A stretch of DNA of 64,000 nt from Allolobophora icterica (GCA_963556255.1 OY744615.1:49176356-49240355); one strand, 5' to 3'. Shown: positions 1-11,880, counted from the stretch's first letter. Notes: a model not told the origin generated them from the letters alone. Translations and numbers: made by a program.

Positions 1-159
1 TTTTGGACAAGTGTACGCCAGTGCTGTGCATAGGCCTACAGTGTACTCTGTGTTATCAGGCTAAACACCTCGTCATCCCAAAATTCTTAAAAGACTCGCT
101 CTTGCTTATCACCTGTGTGATCACCTGCCACATCTTTATCTTCTCCTTATTGACAGGGC

Positions 160-573
160 TCAATGTAAATTTTGGTTCTTGACATTACCAATCCTCTTTC
201 GTTGGCTTAGAAGACTTAGGCGGCTTTGAAGGTAGTCGTTGCTTCTTGGCCGGCAAGGGCGTTCAATCCACCGACTCTTCCATCGGCGTATGAGTATCGG
301 ACATGAGATCAGTCTGCCGTCTGGAAGACTGTGAAGATATTCTGCAGCTGTGTCCTTCAAATAAACATGCTGCAGTGGTTCGTCTGACCTTTCCGCATGC
401 TGCTGCCTGGAAGACTTGTACCTTGCAGACACCCGTGGCTTTCTTCTTGACTTCGATTGCGTTTCACGCGAGGTATGCCTAGTGGGCGGTGACCGTTGGT
501 TTGACATTGATGCATCAGTGTAATGGACTTCCACATGCCCGGTAACGTCTTCTGGCATCACATCGGTAGTCAT
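160..573 (-). CDS. Unrecognised basic ORF, doubtful
   Basis: A 137-codon open frame on the minus strand, rich in Arg, Ser and Gln in its first half. It has no signal peptide, membrane segment or motif that I recognise. It begins with an ATG-like context near 573 and ends with a stop next to the window edge region. It may be a chance frame, or an exon or transposon remnant. Nothing in its neighbourhood supports a function. The rest of 1-850 shows no other gene or repeat I can name. Confidence 0.15.
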   Translation of the reverse strand: MTTDVMPEDVTGHVEVHYTDASMSNQRSPPTRHTSRETQSKSRRKPRVSARYKSSRQQHAERSDEPLQHVYLKDTAAEYLHSLPDGRLISCPILIRRWKSRWIERPCRPRSNDYLQSRLSLLSQRKRIGNVKNQNLH

Positions 574-854
574 GAGCTCATTTTCATCAAAATGTTCGCC
601 ATCGCTTTGCTAATCAACTTAGTATGGGGGTGGTGATATCATCTTCTTCAAATATCACTGGGACGGCCTCCCTCAAGCAATAAACTTTTCCTCTAAAAAA
701 TTCAATGTGCATCTTTCAAAAGTATGCCCAATGAAGAGTGGCAGCACTGAGCACGCCATCATTTATGAATCACTAAACTGAAATTGTTGTAAGTAATCGT
801 AAACTGACATAAGTTTATCTGAATCACTAGGTGTCAAATTGTGCATATCGTTTT

Positions 855-1281
855 CCGCCGAAGTTGCGAAAACGCAACAATGTGTAAATTGTGTATATAT
901 CACATTCCGCCGAAGTTGCGAAAACGCAACATCGAAATATCGGACATTGGGGTAGCGGCATATAATGAGACAAACTATTAATAAACAAATAATATTAAAT
1001 ACTCACCTAAGTACTTCAAAAGAGACAGGATCGCTTCTGGGAAATATAACGTCTTATGGCAAAAGAAAATTCTTGAACAAAACCACTAGTTAGACGTCAA
1101 AAACCACGAATTTTGCGCAACTCAAAAAAAATTGCAGACAACAGCAAAGAGTACATTTTTTATACCAGCAGACGTAATGAACACCCAGGAAGTAAGACAA
1201 AAAGAATTTGCGTGAATTTATCGTGTCTTGATTTTTTTTCAAATTTCCAAACAGTGCGTTGCGTTTTCGCAACGTTGGCGG
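855..1281. mobile_element. Short inverted-repeat element (MITE-like)
   Basis: A 24-bp sequence beginning CCGCCGAA and ending in the palindrome GTTGCGAAAACGCAAC occurs directly repeated at 855-878 and 907-930. It occurs again inverted at 1258-1281, with two mismatches. Direct plus inverted terminal copies bracket about 370-430 bp of AT-rich DNA with no good coding potential. This fits a non-autonomous DNA transposon with a tandem-duplicated end. I see no convincing target-site duplication, so the family is unassigned. Confidence 0.45.
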
Positions 1282-1284
1282 CAA

Positions 1285-2498
1285 ATGGGTATACAGTTTG
1301 CGATGCGCTCCTTGTGCGAACCATCCCGCTTTGGGCGTTTACGATCAAATACTACGGAAAGGTTTGGAGGACATTTTAAACATCAGCATGTCGGAATCTC
1401 AGTGGCTTCAGGCCACACTCCCGATTGGACTGGGCGGACTCGGAATACGCAGGGTGTCGTCGCTGGCGCTTCCCGCCTTTTTGGCATCAGCCGCGGGCAC
1501 CCTCGCTCTGCAGTCCAACATCCTCGGGGAGTTCGGAAAACACCCAGACCCGCATTTCGCTACACTATCGGCGCAATGGCAGGCGGATCTGGGGATTACA
1601 ATGACAAATGACGTCCCATCTCACACGCAATCTAAATGGGACAGGCCCCTCCTGGAACGGATCGCCTCGGAATTGGTCCATCCACTCATGGAGAAATACG
1701 ACCAAGCTCGCTGGAGAGCTGTCTCTGCCCAGCACGCCAGCGACTGGCTCTACTCTATGCCGATCACTTCCTGTGGTCTGAGATTGAGCGATGAGGCGAT
1801 TAGGGTGGCTGTTGGTTTGCGGCTAGGAGCCAACATATGCGAACCACACACTTGCGCCTGCGGCACACTTGTCACCGCCAGAGGCACACACGGCCTATCT
1901 TGCGCACTAGGCTTTGGGCGTGTAGCTAGACACGGTGTTATCAACGACCTGATATGCCGCGCCCTGTCAAAAGCCGGTTTCCCAGCGGTTAAGGAGCCAC
2001 AGGGCTTGAGCCGATCAGATGGTAAGAGACCGGATGGCATAACCCTCATACCCTGGAGAACCGGCAGGAGTCTAGTGTGGGACGCCACAGTGGTGGATAC
2101 GCTAGCGCCATCATATCTCCCCGCAACAGCCTCTCGAGCAGGAGCAGCGGCCGAGATGGCTGAGGATAGGAAAAACCAGAAATACAACGCCCTCATCAAG
2201 TCGCATGTCTTCATCCCGCTTGCTATCGAAACGTTAGGCCCATTTAACAACAAGGGCCTTGATTTTATTTCGGACTTAGGCCGTCACCTCACCGAAGCTA
2301 CAGGCGAACCAAGAGAGACCAGCTTTCTGTTTCAACGACTCTCTGTAACAATACAACGCTTTAATGCCGTGGCATTCAGCGGCTCCTTTGGCAAGGCTGT
2401 GTCCGATACTGAAGAGGGGTAGCCGTTCCAGAATAATTACACTAATAATTTCTAAGTCCCTGAGGGAATGAAGTACCTCAGGGCAAAAAAAAAAAATA
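1285..2498 (+). mobile_element. 5'-truncated LINE, RLE (R2-like) C-terminal region
   Basis: The reading frame (about 1290-2422) holds the region downstream of a reverse transcriptase in LINEs with a restriction-like endonuclease. Visible motifs in order are a thumb-like segment with LPIGLGGLGIR, a CCHC cluster (CACG, then H and C in THGLSC), RHGVIND, KRPDG and VWDATVVD. The last three fit the PD-(D/E)xK-like endonuclease of R2/NeSL-type elements. The frame ends at 2422 and is followed by about 65 bp of 3' UTR and a poly(A) near 2485-2498. The RT core is missing, so this is a 5'-truncated copy. The frame has no stop, which suggests a fairly recent insertion. It abuts the inverted-repeat element on its left. 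Confidence 0.75.
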
Positions 2499-2541
<43 letters not shown>

Positions 2542-2826
2542 TCTTTTCTTTAATTAAGCGCCTGCTAACCGCACTGCGCTGTACAGTGAAAATACATATA
2601 GTAGAAACGGCAGCCACACAGGGCGCCTTACATACATGTATACAGTAGAACCACACGATAACAGTTTTACAGGAGTCGAATATAATTGTTTAAACGGCAG
2701 CCAACATTTAACCACCGCCACCACCTAGCGAGTGGAAGGCTGAATAAACCTTCCGGGTGTACTGGGTTCGATCTTGGTACCTACTGCTCTTCACGCCAGT
2801 GTGTTATCCATTACTCTACCCCCCCC
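2496..2826 (-). mobile_element. tRNA-derived SINE, copy 1
   Basis: Read on the minus strand, the head near 2820 contains an A-box-like TAGAGTAATGG and a B-box-like AGATCGAACCC, 35-45 bp apart. The body continues to a GCGCTTAATTAA motif and an (ATT)n tail at 2496-2542. A second copy at 27006-27340 has the same order and orientation, which establishes it as a dispersed repeat. It sits directly against the poly(A) end of the LINE fragment to its left. Confidence 0.7.
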
Positions 2827-2959
2827 CGCCCCGATGATCGTGTTCTCCCGACTGTGGACAGTTTGGCTCGAAATTCTTTCATGATTAGGATAATTTTCAC
2901 TAGGCCATAGTACTTTAACCTGGACGTGATTTACATGTATAAACCAAATTGGGTGTAAA

Positions 2960-3265
2960 GTTGTATTATAACTTACGTGAGCTTTGTTGTCCTGTCTCTC
3001 AGGTGACTGGCCGCCGAGCCCTTCGTTCTTCTTCTGCTGGTGAGCTCTTGGTTCCTCGTTCTACCACCGCAACTAGGCAGCGTCGTGCTTTCTCTGTGGT
3101 CGGCCCCTCCATCTGGAATCAACTCCCATTACAGATACGCCTGTTGCCTAAGAATAGTTCGCTTGTTTTTTATAAGTTACTTAAGTCCAGTTTATATTGC
3201 CGTGGTTGGGCTGGGAGCGCTTCTGAGTAGGTAACTTGAGGGGGCGCTATATTAAAAAAAATGAA
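2960..3265 (+). mobile_element. L2/CR1-like LINE 3' end fragment
   Basis: The frame at 2999-3230 encodes the C-terminus typical of L2/CR1-type ORF2: [17 protein letters not shown], then a Leu-rich helix, ending GWAGSASE. It is followed by GGGCGCTATATTAA and a short A-rich/AATG tail. The longer relative at 7681-8487 ends with the same GWAGSASE and the same GCGCTATAT motif, so both are the same or sister families. It lies about 130 bp upstream of the KCTD gene start. Confidence 0.75.
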
Positions 3266-3393
3266 TGAATTGAAGGATATTCTTACTTACTTAATACGGT
3301 CGTGTGACTCTCGGCGGTATATATCGTCTGTGGTTTACAGTGGTCACTGGTTAATATTTCTGCAAGGATTCTATATTTTTTACGGAATCAAAG

Positions 3394-6300
3394 ATGGCAG
3401 AGAGTAGCACGAAGGTGTTAAACGGCGTTAATGCAGATCAGACTATTTCGCGCAAAGACGAGTGGATCAAATTAAATGTCGGTGGAGAAATCTTCATGAC
3501 GACCAGAACAACGCTTTGTCGAGATCCACAGTCGTTTCTTTGTCGGTTGTGTCGAGATGACCCAGACCTTAACTCTGACAAGGTTCGCCTTTTATAGTGC
3601 TCTATGGTAGGAAAGATTTAAATCTGAACTATTAATTTATTATCGGGGTTGAGCGTTAATGGATTTGCACAGGGCGAAAATATAAAGGTATAAATGCCTT
3701 TCAGAGTTGGAAATATATTTACACACAAGATGAAGCAGTGTTTGAAATGTCATTGGTCTACAATTTGCTTTACAACTTTGACTAGTTGCCTTGCACATGA
3801 ATTTGTTTTGAACAGGATGAAACTGGTGCGTATCTCATAGATCGTGATCCAAGCTATTTTGCACCGGTTCTGAATTATCTGCGTCATGGAAAGTTAGTAA
3901 TTAACAAGAACCTTGCAGAAGAAGGTAAGGCTGATTGTAGTGTTTGCCAGAAAAGGTAACTAAGCTCCATCCTCACTAACGTGTCTGAATGGATCTGAGC
4001 GAATGACTTATCTCGGGAGATTGTTACCGGCTCTTCGTTTCTTTCTGCTTTTGTGCATGAAAAACTTGACTGGAATTTCATCACTGTTAGAATTTCCACT
4101 GTTGGAATTAATTTTTTTGCTAATTAAACTAACTTCACTAGTGAAATTCAGTATTCCATCAAACAGTCTGTAAAACTGTGCTCACCAAACATCTGTTAAT
4201 ATCAATAAAGCATTAAGGGGGTGTACTTGTAATTGGGCCCCGCACTGGTGGCTATATAAGTAATCACAGCACCCGGGCCCGCACTAGCCTTAATGCGGCC
4301 CCGACTGTGCTGTGTACTTTTATGCTCTCATCAGATTCTGTCACGCAGTTTTATGCGGTAGATGAGGTGAGAACCGAACATCCTGGTTGAATGTAAGAGA
4401 ATCTACAGTTCTGTAGGAAATTTAAGCAAGTGCAGAAAAGATGAGAAAAACTGTCATTGAAGTTCTGGTGCAATGTGTCTGATTGGCACCACACCTGCCT
4501 TTAATGTGCTGGTGCTTAGCACCATCGACTGATGCTCTGGATGTTAACGTTAAATAATGGCCCTATATAAATAAAAGAAGTAAATTAATATGATTGGCTG
4601 TCACAAAGTGTGACATCTGTTGTTCCTCTTCACTTTATCGATATCAACAGATGTTTGGTGATGTACGCATTGTTGCTTCACCAGATGGAGGCTGTTACAA
4701 TGCTCCGTGCTTGTAGATGGCTGAAAACTTTTCATGTTTTGTCTTGATTTTCAGTTACGCACTGCACACTTTTTTAAACTTTATTATTAAAATAGTGACT
4801 TGAAAAAATTTAAATGTTATGTTTCAAGGATAAATGAGTGTATAGAGAAACTAAAAGTAAAAAGCAACAGAATTCCAGTCTTGAGAAACTCTTGTTGTTC
4901 TGTTTGAATTTAGTGTCAAATGACTGATTTTGTGAAAATAGCCACTGGTCTGATGAGACCTAGAGAAAATGTACTTAGTGCCTACAGTTGAGTCAGTTGC
5001 AGTCAGGTGTGTCTTTGGTTTGTAGGTGTCCTTGAAGAAGCCGAATTTTACAACATAACGGAGCTGATAAATTTGGTTCGTGACAGATTGATAGAAAGAG
5101 AATCGAAGCAGAAACAGGTGAAAGAATTGGTTACGCTGTTGTTCAGGTTTTTTTACCTTCTGCCAGAACAAAGGAGCTGGAACTTAAAGATTATGAACAG
5201 TTGCAACTTTTTTCATGGATGATCTAGCAGAGATTAAAGAACCACCTTCTCCCTCTACACAAATGAAATGTCCTGACTTTAAACAGCCGCGAGCGTCTTG
5301 GTCTTCTCTTCTGTTTTGTCATTTAATACCAAACAGAATAAAAGCTGTTTGGAATGAAGACATGTCAGAGTAATTTGCTTTTTCTCAGGTCTGAAATCAG
5401 ATGAAATTCCCATTAACACTTTAATGACGAGAGTGTGCTAAAAGCGACTGGGAAACCAATGCAGCCTGTTAATCTAATATAAATGTTACATTTGCTTTAT
5501 TCCAAATGTTTTCTGTTTTTGTACTGTAAGACCAGTAAATTCAGTGGATGTTAACGTATATTATTGAAACTTTCCTGAAAAGCAAATTTCAAGGATGTGT
5601 GCTGTGCTGAACTGAAGTCTTGTAATTTGCACAGTGTTTTTGATCATCTGTTTCTTTTATGACTTTGTATTGTTGTTAAATAGAACTCAACTTGTATGAG
5701 TTTCTTAAGTCACAGGTTACTTGTGTTTGGCGCTGAGTTTGTCTTGTCTGGTTGTCATGGCAACTGTCTAATGCCGAGCTTTTCTAAGTAAGTGTTTGGC
5801 TTGTACGTGACTGTCTCGGATTTTTACTTGAATCTAGGGACACACAAAGAATGTCTATCGCGTGCTACAGTGTTCAGAGGAGGAGTTGACTCAGATGGTT
5901 TCAACGATGTCTGATGGCTGGAACTTTGAACAGGTACCAACTCCTGCCTGCCTGGAACAATCTGTGACCACAAGGTTTCTGTAGTAATGATCAAATGATT
6001 TAGTTATGTGCAACGACTTCAGGTTCATGAAATGAATGATTTACACCAGAAATTCACTTATTACGCTAACTTTGGGAGCTATAAAAAGAACGACCAAAAA
6101 ATCGTTCTTCATATAGCTCCGAAGCTCATGTTTTAAACGAGGTTATTTTATATTTGTAAATTTAACAAGAGGAGTCAAAGTTTCAGAAAGAAACATTCAA
6201 TATGTTGCAGGATTTGAACTACAGACCTTTCGATGTTTGGCATGCTAAGCACTAGAAATATTGCTAACAATTTGAATGCGTCTGTATGTCATGTGCAATG

Positions 6301-8456
6301 CGTGCAGCGCTTTTGTGAGATACTAAAGGCGCTGTATTAAGTGTCTTGATATGTACATTCATACATGCATGCATGTATACATGCATACTTTAATCCTGCG
6401 TAACTGATTTTAACCGCCTCCTCGTGTATTGGTTTATTTAGTATTTGAGTAGTTTTGGCTGGTGGTATTGTATTGCATTGTATTTATGCATTTATAAAGC
6501 GCCTCTCGCAGTACAACCTAATCAGAGGCACTCCCAGTGCGAAGAGCCCTATGAGAAAAGAAAAGTCTGAAGACAGCGAGAAGTAGCAGCAATGCCCCCA
6601 GTTACAATCTGAGAACGAGTCTTAGGAGGAAGATCATTCCAAAGGGACGGGCCAGCAGGTGCGTGGGCACGGTGTTGAGCCATAGAAGTCCGGGTCCGAG
6701 GGGCCATGAGATGACAGTCTAAAGAATAGAGAGGATGGCCAAAGGCAAACGACAGATAAGATCACAAAGATAACAAGGAGCTTTGCCCTGGGATGCTCGA
6801 GAGGTAAGGAAAAGACTTTTAAACTGGATATGCACGATGAGCAGAAGCCAATGCAACTGCTCAGACATAAGTCGAGATATGAGAGTAGCTTGGAAGGCGT
6901 GCAGTCAGGCGAGCAGCTGCGTTCAACACCGATTGGAGTGGTGACAGACGAGATTTCGGCAGCACCAGTAGTATCTTTCATGGTTTTACCAGGCGATTTC
7001 TGGTGTTCTTGTGTTGTGCTATTTGATTTATTGGCATCAATGTTCTGTTGTTTTCAGCTGGTGAACATTGGTTCGTCGTATAAATACAGCAGCGAAGACA
7101 GAGCGGAGTTCCTGTGTGTCGTCTCTAAACAGTGTCCAACGGTTGTCAATGGTCAGTGCATCGAACCAACTGACCGTGGAAAGGTAGGTAATGGTTGCCC
7201 ACCATTTCCATGACATTCTAAGGGCAGTTTTCATTAAGATTGGCTGACATGATTTCTGCAGGTGTTTAAAAATGAAGTTGGAAGCTAAAAGGGCTGCAGG
7301 AGGAGGTTAGGACGTTTTGCATACATATTTCTATCAAAGTATACATCTACTTATCTGTAGATGTAGTTTACATGAACTTCTGTCTGTCTGCCCAGCATCC
7401 TGTGTTTATGTGAATGTGCGTGTATGTGCATATGTGTGTTAATGTGGATGGTGTTGGTGCATAGGATCATGTAAGGGGCCATCCATATATTATGTATGCA
7501 ATGAGGGGTGATCGGATTCAGGCGATTTTGCGTACGGGTGCCTATGGCGAGGGGGAGGGGTCTCGACTAAATGTGTATGTACGCAAAATAAATTTCTAAT
7601 TATTAAAAATCAGAACTAAAAACCAAATTACTGACTATATTCCTGCTTTATCAATTTTATGTAATATTAAAACTTTTTAAAATGTAAGACTCAATATATC
7701 TGGCTGGGCACCCCTAGGCAGCTTGCTAAGATTGATCATGCTTGTCTTACTTCTGAGTTCCCCTATATCGTCTTTTCCACCTCCGTCAGAGATCTTGGCG
7801 TCATCTTGGATTCAGAACTCACCCTCTCTCCGCATATCTTGCAGCTGAGCCGGGCTTGCTACTTTCAGCTACGACAGCTTCGCGTTGTTTCCCGCTCTCT
7901 TTCCCCCCAATCTGCTACTCTCGTTTATGCATTCATTACCTGTCGGCTTGACTACTGCTGCTCCCTCTATATTGGGCTTCCCCTCACTCGACTGAACTGT
8001 CTGGAACGCGTATTGCGTTCTGCTGCGCGTTTGATTGGGAGCATACCTAAATTTGGCCATGTTTCTGAATACATGCGTGATGTCCTCCACTGGTTACCAC
8101 TCTCGCAACGCATTGTCTACCGGGTTGCCTCCATTGTCTGGAAATGTCAGCTTGGCTGTGCTCCCTTCTATCTGCGTGAGCTCTGTTCTCGTGCCTCTGT
8201 TCCACCTGGTCACCGCTCTCTTCGCTCTACCACCCGTGGTGATCTCTCTGTTCCTTTTGCACGCACCGCTACTATGCAGCAGCGTGCTTTCTCCGTCGTT
8301 GGTCCCAAAATTTGGAATGGGCTTCCTTCTGAGCTGTGGTCTCTTCCTCGAAACTCATCCACCGCTTTCTTCTCTGCTCTAAAGACTTTTCTCTTTCGCC
8401 GGGGTTGGGCTGGGAGCGCCTCTGAATAGATTCCTTGAAGGGGCGCTATATAAATG

Positions 8457-8491
<35 letters not shown>

Positions 8492-8829
8492 AGTGTTGTT
8501 AGTATTTTATTTCTTCATAACAGTTAACAAATTTTAGCTAGCAAATAATTGATGTTTAACAAAAAATAGTAGCCTACGGTCAAATAAATGTCTTATAGAT
8601 GACTAGTTAATTAACTTTTGTAAACGGGAGATTAGAGAAGCTTAGTTGTACGTACGCATGGGGGAGGGGTCCACAAAATATATGAGGTGCAACAGGAGGG
8701 AGAGGGTATGAAAATATGATTTTTTGCGTATGTAATATATGGTCCAAGTTAAGGTAAGTTATGGCAGATACACCTAACTGCTGATTAATGATGCTGTAGG
8801 TCCTGCAACAGAGAGGCTCCAGAATCTGA
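3394..8829 (+). CDS. KCTD5: KCTD5/KCTD2/KCTD17-like BTB protein, six exons
   Basis: Exons: 3394-3582, 3816-3924, 5026-5117, 5838-5933, 7058-7183 and 8800-8829. All junctions are AG/GT and phases join to one frame of about 213 residues. The start is the ATG in AAAGATGGCAG. Exons 1-3 encode the T1/BTB fold ([71 protein letters not shown]). Exons 4-6 encode the family C-terminal domain ([26 protein letters not shown]) and the short last exon ending QQRGSRI. Known family members form pentamers and act as substrate adaptors for Cullin-3 ubiquitin ligases, and KCTD5 acts on G-beta-gamma. The match to KCTD5/2/17 is strong along the whole length. Which vertebrate paralogue it co-orthologues is not decidable here, and the symbol is used in that sense. 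Introns 3-5 hold repeats. Confidence 0.93.
5417..5474 (+). repeat. ~65-bp miniature palindrome-ended repeat, copy 1
   Basis: The sequence starts CACTTTAATGACGA and contains CTAAAAGCGAC and GGAAACCAATGCAG. Three related copies occur at 9370-9435 (reverse), 45480-45535 (reverse) and 54088-54150 (same strand). The ends of the best copies are inverted repeats. This copy lies in intron 3 of the KCTD gene. Confidence 0.6.
6470..7000 (-). mobile_element. Decayed LINE 3' region, minus strand
   Basis: On the minus strand the sequence ends with GCGCTTTATAAATGC and a degenerate TACAA-type tail at 6470-6500. A similar tail (five TTGTA units, then TATAAAGCGCTTC) occurs at 28378-28505. The frame upstream, around 6981-6634, resembles a frameshifted LINE C-terminus but carries no motif I can assign with confidence. 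It lies in intron 4 of the KCTD gene. Confidence 0.45.
7474..8752. mobile_element. Inverted-repeat DNA element containing a nested LINE
   Basis: The left end (about 7474-7501, GGCCATCCATATATTATGTA and on) and the right end (about 8723-8752) are inverted relatives sharing CCATATATTAcaTAcGCAA. Subterminal blocks with GGGGGAGGGGTC at about 7550 and 8655, next to TACGCA, are also mirrored. The LINE at 7681-8487 sits between the arms, so the original element was only about 470 bp. The ends are imperfect and I could not define a clean target duplication. It lies wholly within intron 5 of the KCTD gene. Confidence 0.5.
7681..8487 (+). mobile_element. L2/CR1-like LINE, 5'-truncated, GATT-tailed
   Basis: The frame runs without stops from about 7700 to 8429. 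It starts in the segment after the YxDD motif ([18 protein letters not shown]), continues through the C-terminal helices ([40 protein letters not shown]) and ends GWAGSASE. The 3' end is GGGGCGCTATATAAATG followed by seven or so GATT units. It is an intact-looking 3' fragment, consistent with recent insertion. The apurinic endonuclease and the RT palm are absent. Confidence 0.85.
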
Positions 8830-9960
8830 TGATAGCATTATCGTCTGGTGCTGCATCGTTGGTGCTTGCTACTGCTGCTGCTGTTGCTCATTGCTGCTCC
8901 AATGGATCTGTGGCAGTGAAACTCTCCAGTGACTCCATATAATATTTCCATCTTCGTATAATTCTTTATTTTTTCATTTGTCTTATTTCTGATTGTTTTT
9001 CATTTTCATTAGTAAGTGTTTCATGAATGCACAGCATTTTGTCACATTGAAGCCGAGTCCTCCTCATTGTAGGTGGAACTGAGTCCGTCATTTTCTTCAG
9101 TGCTGTTACTAGTAATATTTAGTAGAACATTTATGAAACTCTGTTGCATTGTCAGGCTGCATTTTTTTAGTGAATCTGTGTAATAGGAAAGTAGAGGACA
9201 TTTAGTTGGTTTTTTTACAGTGAAATGACCAAACTGTTTTTTGTTTTTTTGACATGTTTTTATGTCCGAGCTGGGTTTTGTCCTTCCAGCTGTTTTTGCC
9301 AATGATTCGCGTTCTGTCTTTATAGACTGATTTTCAAATTGGTGAAGTCTTGGTGCAGTCAAGTATTAACACTTTAATGATGAGCTGCATTGGTTTCCTG
9401 GTTACTTTTAGTACACTGTCGTCGTTAAAATGTGAAATGTTAGTTTAAAGTCAGGAGTTGAGATGCAGGCAGCCGGTCAGAGACCTGAACCATACTAAAG
9501 TTAACTTGAACTGATTCTGAAACTAGTCTTGAGATGTATTAACTGATTTCGTTGGTGAATTTGCCTTCTAATTTTAAACAGTGTATATATAAGACTTGGC
9601 TTTGTACAACGGCAGATATTTATTTTTTTGTCATGAGATCAGGCTATTTTGTAATTAAATTTACTGGTTAAATTTGTCATCAGATGTTAATTTTCCTAGA
9701 TGAGGCTTTAAAAGTGTTACGCACCCAAGGTCTATGCAAAATCATTCCGGAGAGAAAATGTGTGTATACCAGCGATCCACAGGGATGGCATTCAGGCTCA
9801 CGTATTGACTGCATGGCATAGACCCGCACGGCCCACAACTGTGCTTTAATACGGCCTTGTCAACCCTACTCGGGCAACGGACAAGTATATATAGAGCCAA
9901 CAGTCACCTCCATGCACAGAGTTTTGACCGAGACGAGAGTCTGACGCCTTCTGTCTTCCT
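8830..9960. other. 3' flank of KCTD gene, no gene seen
   Basis: This stretch probably includes the KCTD 3' UTR, with CTG-rich sequence at 8860-8900. It also holds the second copy of the miniature repeat at 9370-9435. I see no other coding signal, and the minus-strand frame at 9042-9362 looks like chance. Confidence 0.4.
9370..9435 (-). repeat. ~65-bp miniature palindrome-ended repeat, copy 2
   Basis: This is the reverse orientation of the copy at 54088-54150. Its outer ends CACTTTAATGATGA and TCGTCGTTAAAATGTG are imperfect inverted repeats, and GCATTGGTTTCC lies inside. It is the clearest copy for defining the element boundaries. Confidence 0.6.
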
Positions 9961-10800
9961 TCCAGTCTTGTTGTCAAGACCTTAAACCTCTAGACCAAGA
10001 CCAAGACTTTGAACCTCGAGACCAAGACTTTGAACCTCAAGACCAACACCAAGACTTTGAACCTCAAGACCGAGACCAAGACCCAAAAAATCACATTCAG
10101 CCCAAAACTTCTTTTCCTTAAAAAAAATTGTCAAGTCGGACAACTCGCTATTTTAATGAAAACGCGAGTCTTTTCTTTTATTCAGGCAAGTTAACTTTAA
10201 ATGCAGACTGCAGAGAATTCCGAATTCGTATTTACAAAAGTCCTTGCAAAATGTTGTTCCAAGTGCCTTTTGTATTTAATAAAACCAATTCGCTCAGAAT
10301 TTTCTTACCGTCTTGGTGCCTTGTGGGGCCTCGTAAAAATTCCGCCATGTGAAAAAATACATTCCACAGGTACTGAAGTCGCTGGCACACGCAGTAGCTT
10401 TTCAGGCACTGGATGTAAATGTACAAATTGTAAGCCTTTTTGAAATCCTTCCATTGTTTATCAGAAAAAGTCTCGGCAGAGCTTCCAGACACCGCATAAC
10501 TTAGTTGCTGCTGCCGATGTGTTTTCCTGACCAACAAGACTTTCATCCGTCCGTGGGTATTTGTCGTAGGCTATGATGCTAACAGGCTTGATAAATTTTT
10601 TAATTCTTGAGTTTTGTTAAATGACTGTTCATATTGACAGCCGGTCTTGGTCTTGCGAGACCAAGACCAAGACTGAACCTCAAGACCAAGACCAAGATTT
10701 TGAACCTCAAGACCAAGACTTTTGGTCTCAAGACCAAGACTTCTAAAAACGAACTCGAGTGCACTCGAGACCAAGACCTTGGTCTCGAGGACAACAAGTC
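9960..10800. repeat. AAGACC/GACCAA-rich repeat pair
   Basis: Two arrays built from GACCAAGAC and TTGAACCTC motifs, at about 9965-10085 and 10640-10795, flank about 550 bp of unrelated sequence. The right array also contains mirrored TTGGTCTC/GAGACCAA segments that can form hairpins. A similar CTCGAGACCAAG string recurs at about 28958. The structure suggests a non-autonomous transposon with subterminal short repeats, but ends and target duplication are not clear. Confidence 0.35.
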
Positions 10801-11880
10801 TGCTTCCTTCTATCTGTCTGTCTCTGTCGCGCTGTCTCGACAAATTAGTCTCAGATTTTGCACCTAACCACGATTTTTCGTTCGATTTGAAACTTAAACC
10901 TGCGTATAATTAAATTCGTTTCTTGGAAGCAATATATCCAGACTGCCATGTTCAGTGGGCTTTAGAGCGGGCCCGCCGCATCGTGGCCCGCTCTGAGCCA
11001 GCGTGGGCCCAACGAACGTACAGTAGATGGGTTAGGGTAATGGGAGAGTTCTTAAGGCCTATAGGTAAAAGATTTTCAGTTGATTGCAGTCGGCCTCTCA
11101 TTGAATCGCATATAAGTCTCGAGATTTCTAATTAAAGCGTCCAAACACAGATAAGTCATTGTTATTTTTCTCTGCGAATCGGTCATAAATGGCCTCGAAA
11201 GTTCTTCCAGTAACGTATTATGAATCGTTGTGGGTCGACGGTCATGTGCAAAGCTGCAGCTGTTGGAAAGAACTTATTAACTTACAGTTGGAACAAGCAT
11301 GTTATCAGGCGCTCAGTCAAGACAGAAACGACAGGCAAGTGACATGAGATCGGTTCCAGGTCAATAAAGAATTAAGGGCAGCCTCTTTTTGATTCATTTA
11401 AAATAATTTCTTCTTGTAAGCCAATTATAGTCAGGCAGATGAAGATTGTAGCAGATCTCCATTGCCAACATCTCTATAGAACACCTTATACTAGACCTGA
11501 ACTTTGTACACCAGTCACCAGCTGCCTAGGTTATATATCTGTGTAGGACAGCTGCAGCTCTGTTACACTTATTTACCTCAACCGGTCGAGGCACGGTATG
11601 TTACACCGGCCAACAGGAATAACAAAAAATGTGGGAAAGTTTTGTGGAATGCTAGTCGTCGCCGATGCTTTTCTCAGCAGAGAAGCAAATTAGTATTTTT
11701 TTTAAATTTACCCGAGGTAGGGCCTATATATGATCCCTCAGGCGTCAGATACTAATTAAATATATTGATTCTGGAGTGGCCGTCCTTGTCAAGATCTGGA
11801 ACAACGAAAGTGTTGTGAAAGGCGACTGCGTTGAAACGCTGAATAACGATGGATATGCGTTGAAACAAATAATTAGTTTC
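10801..11880. other. Intergenic, nothing recognised
   Basis: I see no supported gene, RNA or repeat here. The short open frames lack recognisable motifs and flanking splice sites. Confidence 0.4.
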
